64,000 bases of DNA, from the NCBI GenBank assembly GCA_907163375.1, contig CAJQUW010012453.1, positions 15,001-79,000 of the forward strand. Direction: 5' to 3'. The notes below the pieces were generated by a model. That model made no database searches. It had not been told where the DNA came from and saw only the letters and a list, made by a program, of their open reading frames with translations. Below are positions 56,957 to 64,000 of the stretch, in pieces. Within the stretch, counting starts at the first letter, position 1. Every line of letters begins with the position of its first letter. Origin of the DNA: Prostheceraeus crozeri (lineage: Eukaryota; Platyhelminthes; Polycladida; Euryleptidae). Position numbers and translations under genes: made by a program.

Positions 56957-57610
56957 TTAAATTTTCGCTGAAAGTTTTAGCTCTTCTAAAAAAATTTTGT
57001 CATTTTCTTCATTGGAAATTTTACCATCACTCGAAATTTTTTCATCCTGTTTATTCTTATAATCAACTTTTTTGGTCTTTAAATGAAATGATATTTGATT
57101 TACTTCATTAGCTATTTGATCAAATTTTTCAATCTCATCTAACGTAATAACATTATCATCACATACCCTTTGAAAGTAGTAATGTAGTTTATCATAGACT
57201 TCTTTAATATATAAATGCTTAGTTTTTAATGATTTTCGTTTCTTAGTTATTAAAGATTTATCTAACATTGTAGCAAGTGAAGTTGCAAAAACACCCGTAC
57301 CTGTTAAAGCTGTAGCAACTACTGGAATTACTAAAACACCTGAAGATATAACAATTGTTAAAGCACCTAAACTTATTGTTAAGAATATGCCAATTCCGTG
57401 TGTTACATTCTTAACTTTACTCCATCTCTTTCTTAATTTTTTATAATGCTCTAATCTCAATAATAATTGAGATTCCTTGTCTTTCATATACCTAACTCTA
57501 TCTTTGTGTTTTTCTTTGTTCATTTTTTCAATGTTAATCTTTTAAATGTCCATTAAAGTAGAACTACGTTCATATGATAACGAAGGATATATTTTTGCGG
57601 TTTCTTCCAT
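56957..57610 (-). CDS. Membrane protein with hydrophobic hairpin, second copy
   Basis: Matches 45974-46663: the same hydrophobic region (LTISLGALTIVISSGVLVIP), the same KKRKSLKTKHLYIKEVYD segment, and a shorter, divergent acidic tail. The 5' part is probably broken once. Confidence 0.55.
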
Positions 57611-57626
57611 TTTTAAAGAAATATTT

Positions 57627-58175
57627 TTAGTCACATAATTTTAGTTATCTCATATTTTAAAAACCTGAAAAATGGATTTAAAAGACGTTTAAAAATACTA
57701 ACTTTTCTGATTTTCGGTGTCCTTGAACGGTCATGATTTTAAGGGCGAGTAAAATGTCATAATCTCAAATTTGAGATTCTTAACTTTGCTGATTTTACGG
57801 TGTCCTGGAACGGTCATGATTTTAAGGGTAAAAATTGTAATTCTCAAATTTTGAGATTCTTAACTTTTCTGATTTTTTCGGTGTCCTTGAACGGTCATGA
57901 TTTTAGCAATGAAAAATGTCATAATCACAAATTTGAGATTCTTAACTTTTCTGATTTTTTCGGTGTCCTTGAACGGTCATGATTTTAAGGGTGTGAAAAT
58001 TGTAATTCTCAAATTTTGAGATTTTGAAAAATTTGAAAAATTGGGTATTTTTAAAAACGCCTAAATTTATGAATTTAGGTCTTCATAACCTGAAAAAGGG
58101 TACAAATTCATGAATTTATGTCGTTTTTGAAAATACCATTTTTTTGAATTTTATGGTGTCCTGGAACGGTCTTTT
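57627..58175. repeat. Right terminal region of element 2
   Basis: Non-coding, with the word GTGTCCTKGAACGGTC at 57717, 57800, 57881, 57963 and 58156, the first four spaced 81-83 bases apart. Between them alternate TCTCAAATTTTGAGATT palindromes and CTTAACTTTTCTGATTTT. The last word ends CGGTCT at about 58172; read inward the end begins AGACCGTTCCAGGACACC, agreeing with the AG start known for Polinton termini. Zinc-finger gene sequence begins directly after. Confidence 0.65.
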
Positions 58176-58177
58176 GC

Positions 58178-59432
58178 CCATTACTCAAAACAGCATATTT
58201 GAAACATTGTGAATAGCAATCTATATTGATGACTGCCCTCTTATCTACTAATGTCTTTGGTAATTTAAAGGAGCCTTGTCCGCTGAAATGTGCTAATAAA
58301 CTTATTTTGAGCATTGCTGTATCCATACTATGAAAAACCAAGCCATTATCTCTTTGATTAAATTTATGTACACTTAGTTTCAGTCCCTGAAGATGAAAGT
58401 CATGCCAGGACTCTGCATCTACAACCTCTATTGCAGATGAGGATGGGATATTGAATGTGAATATATCCACTATTTCACCAGTAAGGTTATACATTTTGGT
58501 ATATTTTAGTTTAAGGTAAATGAGCGCTTTCATCCTAAATTGATCCAAATTATTGAAGAGTGCCTGTATTTGACTACGATTTTGATGGAACCACTCAGCA
58601 AAATCCACAACACGTTCAGATGGTTCCATGCAGTTGTCTCGCACCAAATTACTTAGTGAGACATTAACTGGAGTAATAGAGGAGGTGCTCTTGGTGTAAC
58701 TGTCGTTTGGATGTGTGTGATGAAGTCTATGAGAAAACTATTCCAATCGTGTATTAAATGATAGAGGATAGAAGTCGCAAGAAAGGGACACTGAGTTAAT
58801 GGAATCATCCTCACCTTCGGATACTGATGGTGAATTTTGTATGGAATCACCTTGCTCGATGTGCTGAGTAAAATGGTCTTGCTTACTAAATGTTAGCAAG
58901 CAGAGATGACACTCATGATTCCCCTCATCTGGAATAAATGAAAATATGCTATCATTCCAACCTCATCATCAAAATATCATTTTTATGTACCTTCCAGTGT
59001 TGGTGAGCTACAGATACCTCTCTTGATGTGACGGGTAAGGCTTCCTTTAGTGGTAAAACTTTTGATGCAGAAGCGACAGTCAAAGTTGGGAACAATAGTG
59101 GAACTTCTGTCATTACCTAAAATAAGTCTTGTTATCATTTCTATCCAATTTGTATAATCTCATCATGATTTACCTCTACGTTGTAAAACACCTTGCTTGT
59201 GGTGGGGGGTAGGATCGCGCTTTCTCGAGAAGGTATGTCCGCATTCAACACAATCATTGGATGACGATTCCTGGGACTGTTCGCTTGAGATGTAACTTCC
59301 ATCATTACCTATCTGACAAATTGTTGTGATTTTTGTCAATTTGACATGCAATCATCAAAACTTACTTTCAGTCAAAATACGTAGACCTTCCTCGAGATGG
59401 GAACGCTTCGTCTCAGCTGATGAGGTAGAGGA
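58178..59432 (-). CDS. Multi-exon zinc-finger gene, cut by the Polinton
   Basis: Read on the minus strand, exons with GT-AG borders can be placed: 59432-59366 (donor GTAAGT), 59308-59174, 59116-58991, and 58928 to about 58178. Each of the last three encodes a C2H2-like finger: CVECGHTFSRKRD, then FDCRFCIKSFTTKGSLTRH, then CHLCLLTFSKQDHFTQH; phases fit (G+GT, G+AT). The last exon may hold a further intron or change near 58650. It continues into a domain with EIVDIFTFNIPSSSAIEV, GSFKLPKTLVDKRAVINI and CFKYAVLS, the counterpart of SYVPLP and CFLWSII in the type 2 polymerase. It stops at the element end. The first exon and start codon are uncertain. Confidence 0.6.
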
Positions 59433-59498
59433 CTGAAATTGGAAGAGATGTCATTAATTAACATTTGTGGAAGATGAATGTAGCAATTGCCAACTTAC

Positions 59499-59663
59499 CT
59501 TTTCAATGAAAAGAGAAGTCAAAATATGATGCTTTACAGTCAGAATGAAATAATCAAGTTAAAACGCAAGCAACGCTCAAATATATCAAGGTAGAAAAGT
59601 TTACTTGTTACTAGCAGGTCTCGAAAATAGAATGACATTTAGGCTACTTCTACTCATTATATA
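59499..59663 (-). promoter_or_regulatory. TATA box and possible first exon of zinc-finger gene
   Basis: TATATAA on the minus strand at 59657-59663. About 130 bases downstream of the expected start lies a strong donor, AAAAG|GTAAGT, at 59499. No ATG in frame with the next exon was found here, so this exon may be untranslated or the gene may start elsewhere. Confidence 0.45.
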
Positions 59664-59770
59664 CCTTCATACTCACCATTCATTAGCTATTCATTCTGAT
59701 TGGCTAGTTGCTTATACTTAAGAACTAAGAAATCAAGTCTAGGACATTCATTTGAAAGTCATGAGTTCTC

Positions 59771-60094
59771 TTGCAACAGTCCATGTTGAATCGCCAGTGT
59801 CAGTACCAAGGACATCAACTTGCCCTCCTGCACCCAAAAAAGACAAGGTTCGTGAAGCATAAGACACTTGACAATATTCCAAAGTTGGAATTACCGACGG
59901 ATGAAAAGGAAGAATTGTCGTCGACGGATGAAGAGGACGCGGAGGTGTGGTCAAATGTACGGTGGAAATACCTACAGTACAATTCAAGGGAGTCGTGGAA
60001 TACAATTCGTATCAGGAGGATGCTGAATGCACCAGTGCGTCTAAGACGCTATAAAATATATATTGACTTGAGAATTATTCCTCCGAACTTTTGA
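59771..60094 (+). CDS. Possible small gene, 107 aa, divergent from zinc-finger gene
   Basis: Not recognised. The acidic middle (LPTDEKEELSSTDEEDAEV) is followed by VWSNVRWKYLQYNSRESWNT and a basic RRMLNAPVRLRRYKIYIDL end. An AATAAA lies a few bases after the stop. Another ATG at 59761 starts a different, shorter frame, so the true start, or an upstream intron, is unclear. It shares a ~100-base upstream region with the zinc-finger gene in the other direction. Confidence 0.4.
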   Translation: MQQSMLNRQCQYQGHQLALLHPKKTRFVKHKTLDNIPKLELPTDEKEELSSTDEEDAEVWSNVRWKYLQYNSRESWNTIRIRRMLNAPVRLRRYKIYIDLRIIPPNF

Positions 60095-60269
60095 GTGAAA
60101 ATAAACTTACATATTATATATCTTTGTTTTTTCATTATATCAATCTAAATTGGAGTTGGGTAGAATAGGGAATGTAAACAGTGTAAATGGTTGTGAATGT
60201 TGTTACATTTATTATCAGTCTACTTTCTAACAGCCCTATAGCAAAAGAGATCGCACCATTAGAGAAGAT

Positions 60270-60650
60270 AGAAAGTGATTTTGTATACGTGTGGCGTAAG
60301 AGTGGCCTCCCGTTTCATCCCTTCATCATTGAACCTCAGTGATAGAGGTAGTTCTTAAAAGAACTCATGGCTCATTCTGAGATAACATATGCAATGGAGA
60401 ATTTAAAAAGTAACCTGTGGTAGAAGGCTAAGACTCAACCGATTGGCGTTCAAAGTGCTACGTAGAGCGAAGAGACCACAACGACCGTTAAAAAGTTGGA
60501 TTAAGGTAAGTCTCAAGCCCCTGCCACACTCATCACTACGATATCATCCGCTGTCTCAAGAGAGATCGCCCACCAACAGGAAGAATTATACCGAAATTCT
60601 CCTTAACTTGCAAAGTTTAAGTTGACTGATCGCAGATACAACTTTGTGAT
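60270..60650. repeat. Hairpin-rich dispersed repeat, copy F
   Basis: Matches 14690-15050 and 16430-16610 in the same order of words (GACTCAACCGATTGGCGTTC; CATATGCAATGGAGAA; ATTATACCGAAATTCTCC). It ends with a hairpin whose arms AAGTTG and CAACTT enclose CT-GATCGC-AG (60619-60644), one base off the usual GATAGC loop. Confidence 0.6.
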
Positions 60651-60975
60651 TACCTCAGTGATAGAGGTAGTTCTTAAAAGAACTCATGGCTCATTCTCAG
60701 ATAACATATGCAATGGAGAATTTATAAAGAGACCTGTGACAGATAGTTAAATGTCGCCCTGGCGTTCAGAGCACAACGTTGAGACGAAAGGCAACCACTT
60801 GGAAACATGACGCAGAGAGGTTTCACAAGGATTACAATTGCCAACGTCCGGTGCAGTACTCATCGCTACGGACTTCACCGCTGTCTCGAAAGAACGCCCA
60901 CCAACAGGAGGTATTACACCGAAATTCTCCTTAACATGCAACGTTTAAGTTGACTGATAGCAGATACAACTTTGT
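60651..60975. repeat. Hairpin-rich dispersed repeat, copy E
   Basis: Tandem partner of copy F; the first 80 bases repeat 60340-60420 closely. It carries the words AACGCCCACCAACAGGAGG and TATTACACCGAAATTCTCC, then the hairpin AAGTTG...CAACTT around CT-GATAGC-AG at 60947-60972. Confidence 0.6.
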
Positions 60976-62139
60976 GATTATATTTTTTATTTGTATGATA
61001 GATTCAGTCAGACCGAAGAAAAATTATTTTAAAGTCCAACTGATATGTCATTCAGTGCTTGAGGATAGACAAGTTAAACTGATGAATCCGTTACAGGCAT
61101 TACTCAGAGGGGATCTTATCCCAACTACAAGGCCTCGGCCCTCAAATCCAACCTCCCGCGGACAGAGCGTGTGTCATCTCACTGTGTTGGTATTCGGACC
61201 CCGATTTTGACATGAAAATCAATGGAGTTATTTACATCAGGAAACAAGTGTCGAGCCGAAGCTCGCCTCTCACAACTTTATAAATGTCTTTATTGAATTT
61301 ACAAGGTTTGAAAACCTTATAAAACATGAAAAATAGCCGATTTAAATCTTTTGGCATTTAGTACTGATTATGAAATTTTATAAATAGTCTGTAAATATAG
61401 CTCTGAGCAATAGCTATCGAACCTTTTTTGGATCAACTCAATCGGTGCACTAGAACCGTAGATGCACCGTTTATAAGTATTGTACCTATTTGATCAAAGT
61501 GATCACAAGCCATATACTGGCTAACCTATAAGTCTGACAGCTTAGCTGATATCATCAATGAAATTTTCTAAGTCGGTTACCGCTGAATTTCCGATATCGG
61601 AGCTCGAGACAAACGACCTACCTCTGTCAGTCTGTCAACTTAATGAAATATCTCATTCGGTTCTCAGTTTATATAGCTCTTGTTCATCAGCTGATGTGGC
61701 CTTTGTTCTCTTTCCCAAGCTTTAAACGCTTCTATCTCCGGTTCTAGTGCTCGGATTGGCTTCCAACTTTAACAGTCATGTTTTCTCGCTCTCACCTTTC
61801 ATTTGAGCCCTTACTCAACTTCCTCTGATCACCAGAAGATGAGTTGAAAAAAACTCGGTCGTTTTTTCAAAGTAGCCAAAATCGTGTAAAAATGCATGAA
61901 AATCGATTTTGAGCAAGCTCTCATTTGGAAACGAAACCTTCCATATGTCTGAAAATGTAGGATCCTGGAGACCAAAGTGCGGTGTTTCCACTAAAAGAAA
62001 CCCGACGTCTTCACTCACTTCCAATTCTCCGTTATTCATCGCTAAAAATCGAAAAAATTCGATACATAAAAAATTCGAAATTTTATTCCACTCCCACGAC
62101 CCTCAAAACCCATCATCTAGATGCTAAACATCACACTGA
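60976..62139. repeat. Module between hairpin repeats and satellite-like monomer
   Basis: Positions 61280-61790 match 16740-17170, including the TATA box at 61668-61675 on the minus strand and an AATAAA near 61290 on the same strand. The parts at 60976-61280 and 61790-62130 have no clear partner and no gene. Short frames here look accidental. Confidence 0.5.
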
Positions 62140-62760
62140 TTCCGAATCTGGTCTCAGATTTCTCATACAATGCTTCGTTTGCCCGCTAGAGCCCAAAAAC
62201 CACAACATTCTAACTCTGTCGTTTTTTCGGAGATGTTCAAAAGTCGTTTTTCGCTCTCAAACCTAAACGAAAGAACGTAGAGACAACGTAGAGAATTCGT
62301 CCAGTGGATTTTTTTCACTCTTACCTTTCAAACGAGCTATTGCACGACTTTCTACGATCCCTACAACCCAAGATTCACTGTCCAGAGGGGGAGTCAGAAC
62401 TTTTTCTCTCAAATTCGTTTGGGAACAATGTTTCTAGACCTAAAATTGGTCAAAAAGCCCAAATCCGTGGTCCATTTAACCGTCCGAGGCTTAGTTTTGC
62501 CGCTACAGACCAAAAACGATCAACATTACCGAAACATCAAAACCAAAAGTTTTTTCTCACCCATCACTTTCAAACTCACCCTACCCAGCCAGAAAAACAT
62601 GCTGAAGCCAAATATAAGCGCCGTTTACCTCATCGCTCAACACAAACGGGACGGACGCCCAAGTCAACCTGGTCGGCGGCCCACGACCTACCCGTACGGA
62701 AGACCACAACCAACTCACGCTCACGAGGGGGGCGCAAAGAAGTGCACTGTGTATGAAATG
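62140..62760. repeat. Single diverged monomer of the 487-bp satellite, with tail
   Basis: Shares with the array, in order, CTGATTCCGAATCTGG, ATGCTTCGTTTG, CATTCTAACTCTGTCG, TTTCAAACGAGCTAT, CACTGTCCAGAGGGG and TTTTTCTCTC, at perhaps 70% identity. It continues with ACGCCCAAGTCAACCTGG, matching the minisatellite at 26207-26300, and a G run. It is the unexpanded counterpart of the 9-kb array. Confidence 0.75.
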
Positions 62761-62772
62761 GAGTATTCCTTA

Positions 62773-62955
62773 CTACTGATTACTAGCATACAGGGAGCGA
62801 TAGTTCTCATCCCTTATTTGTTGACGGTGCACTCGAACTCTCGCGTGCAACGAATCTTCTGTTTTGCCGATGCATGTGGCTGTGTATCCTGCACATTGCA
62901 GGGCATAAATTATGTTTCTGGAATTACAGTTTGATACGCATTTGGACTTGAACAT
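62773..62955 (-). mobile_element. Penelope-like element fragment, GIY-YIG region
   Basis: The minus-strand frame contains SKCVSNCNSRNIIYALQC followed by ATCIGKTEDSLHARVRVHRQ. That is the GIY-YIG endonuclease core of Penelope-like retroelements, with IYALQC for the first strand and CIGKTEDSLHARVRVHR for the catalytic helix. The upstream part lies at 63530-63678, beyond an insert of about 570 bases. Confidence 0.65.
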
Positions 62956-63185
62956 TAACCTACGTTCTTATGGCCTTAGGGTCCTTAGTCTTAGGTCCTT
63001 AAGTCCTTAACTATACTAACTTTATTATTAAGTTATTAAGGTCCTAAATAGCGCGTTGGACGCGACTTAAGTCAAGTAAAGTGTTTCTTAACTTAGGTCC
63101 CTAAAGTACGATTGAGATATAAGTAGCAAGTCAATTCACTCTGGCATGCTTCGACGAAGCAGCTTGGGTACAACTGGTGCCAGAA

Positions 63186-63456
63186 TGTAGAGACTGCCCA
63201 CTCACAACCCAAACCGACACAACGATGACTTATTACAAGTAACTTGGCGTACCGAAGCCGCTTGGATATAACTTGTGCTAAGTTAGTGCAATATAGTCAA
63301 CGCTGCCGCTCATTAATAAGAACAAGACAAGCAATACCATAGAGAGAGTGATTTATTGAAATCAAACATTTATATACCAAGCAAGAACTGTTCAGATCGC
63401 TCATCGCGACTGCACACAACCGGTTTGTCAGACAGCTTGGTTATGACAACATGACA
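63186..63456 (-). mobile_element. LTR-like sequence inserted in the Penelope-like fragment
   Basis: Read on the minus strand the stretch starts TGTCATGTTGTC and ends CTACA. It has TATATAAATG followed about 15 bases later by AATAAA, and is followed by TTCTGGCACCAG, which resembles a primer-binding site. No coding part is seen in the window, so a solo or truncated LTR is likely. Fossil; age unclear. Confidence 0.35.
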
Positions 63457-63489
63457 AGATGAAAGTCTGACAATAGGCATGGCGTCAGG

Positions 63490-64000
63490 TCACAAAAGAA
63501 CAATGACTGAATCGGGTGGACGCTTGTAAATGCACACCATGACACAGTTCATATTGGATTTGATTTGAAATTGTCTTTGTTTTCCATTTTTCTCATAATT
63601 GAATATTTTTCCGATTAACAGAGATTTACAGCTCTCACATCGTTTATCATGACACTTCTGCACACCATTTATCTCCATTCGATTACGTCTTGCTATTTTT
63701 TTATAAGTTGAGAGAAGTCCTTGCTTTGATGGTTTTCTTTATTTTAGCACATGCTGCTAAAATAAAGAAAACCATCAAAGCAAGGACTTCTCTCAACTTA
63801 TAAATTAATGGCTGGTCCTTTATTTTCGGAAAGTCTTTGCTATTAAATTCAATAAAGATCTCGGTTGTTGATGGCAAGGTCTTAATCTGTACTTTTTGAA
63901 TTTTGAGGTTAGCTTCAAGCTTGAGAAGGATGGAGTAATAATTTCTTTAAACACGTCAGGATTATTCCGATTGAAAGTTTTCACATACGAAATCACGTTG
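63490..64000 (-). mobile_element. Penelope-like element fragment, upstream part
   Basis: The minus-strand frame 63530-63678 gives VQKCHDKRCESCKSLL and QRQFQIKSNMNC, the Cys-rich linker that precedes the GIY-YIG domain. Before it (63803-64000, minus) further reverse-transcriptase-side sequence is suggested by TLPSTTEIFIEFNSKDFPK. A large palindrome lies between. A truncated and disrupted copy that runs off the window. Confidence 0.5.
63701..63803. repeat. 49-bp perfect inverted repeat with 5-bp loop
   Basis: The arms 63701-63749 and 63755-63803 are exact reverse complements, starting TTATAAGTTGAGAGAAG, around CATGC. It lies in the Penelope-like coding region, probably from a fold-back duplication. 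Confidence 0.9.

Larger units (their letters stand above)
49112..58175. mobile_element. Polinton/Maverick-type element 2
   Basis: From left: a remnant of the clamp-like gene 2 (49112-49380), a type 2 family B polymerase (plus strand), then the ATPase, penton, conserved protein and membrane protein on the minus strand, and a terminal region. The block 54110-57630 matches 43165-46700 of element 1 at well over 90% by eye. The capsid, pVI-like and fibre genes are absent, so the left side is missing. Broken in a handful of places, mainly in the polymerase and penton genes. Probably young. Confidence 0.85.

Noticed and set aside
61815-62266. Short frames on both strands near the single satellite monomer
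   Set aside because: They overlap each other and repeat-derived sequence, with no coding signal.

Overview
The window looks like nuclear DNA of an invertebrate animal, probably aquatic. It holds an RTE-type LINE fragment, a Penelope-type GIY-YIG endonuclease fragment, Polinton (Maverick) elements, large satellite arrays and a spliced zinc-finger gene with TATA box and GT-AG introns. Species cannot be told from the sequence. No rRNA, tRNA or CRISPR was seen, and almost all recognisable coding sequence belongs to mobile elements.

Layout. (1) 1-6375: a CpG-rich tract very poor in A on the + strand, without a credible gene. (2) 6376-14540: an AT-rich tandem array of ~29-30 bp monomers that flips strand at 8156-8194, so it forms a giant inverted repeat; the right arm develops a ~1.18 kb higher-order repeat. 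(3) 14690-26430: a non-coding composite repeat made of hairpin-rich units, a TATA-bearing module, and a very homogeneous 487-bp satellite of about 18 copies. A compact version of the same composite, with one diverged monomer, lies at 60270-62760. (4) 26430-34300: AT-rich intergenic DNA with small direct repeats, two RFX-type X-box palindromes, and a LINE fragment carrying a 223-bp MITE. (5) 34460-58175: two Polinton-type elements in tandem, with an unrelated interval and a terminal fragment between them. (6) 58178-60110: a minus-strand zinc-finger gene cut by the Polinton end, and a possible small divergent gene. (7) 62770-64000: Penelope-like fragments with an LTR-like insert and a 49-bp perfect inverted repeat.

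The Polintons are the main coding content. Element 1 has a double jelly-roll capsid protein, a pVI-like protein, a fibre-like coiled coil, two clamp-like ORFs, a family B polymerase, a packaging ATPase, a penton protein and several small proteins. Element 2 repeats the ATPase-penton-membrane-protein block almost identically (3.5 kb, offset about 10.95 kb), but in the polymerase slot it carries a different family B polymerase on the opposite strand. Both are broken fossils, apparently young. GC-rich mini-hairpins are scattered through them, several inside reading frames, and one has an empty site in the sister copy.

The strongest candidates for something new are these mini-hairpins, the polymerase swap, and the hairpin family at 14.7-16.7 kb and 60.3-61 kb, whose stems vary while the loops stay constant. 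All similarity statements are by eye; no database search or computation was run.
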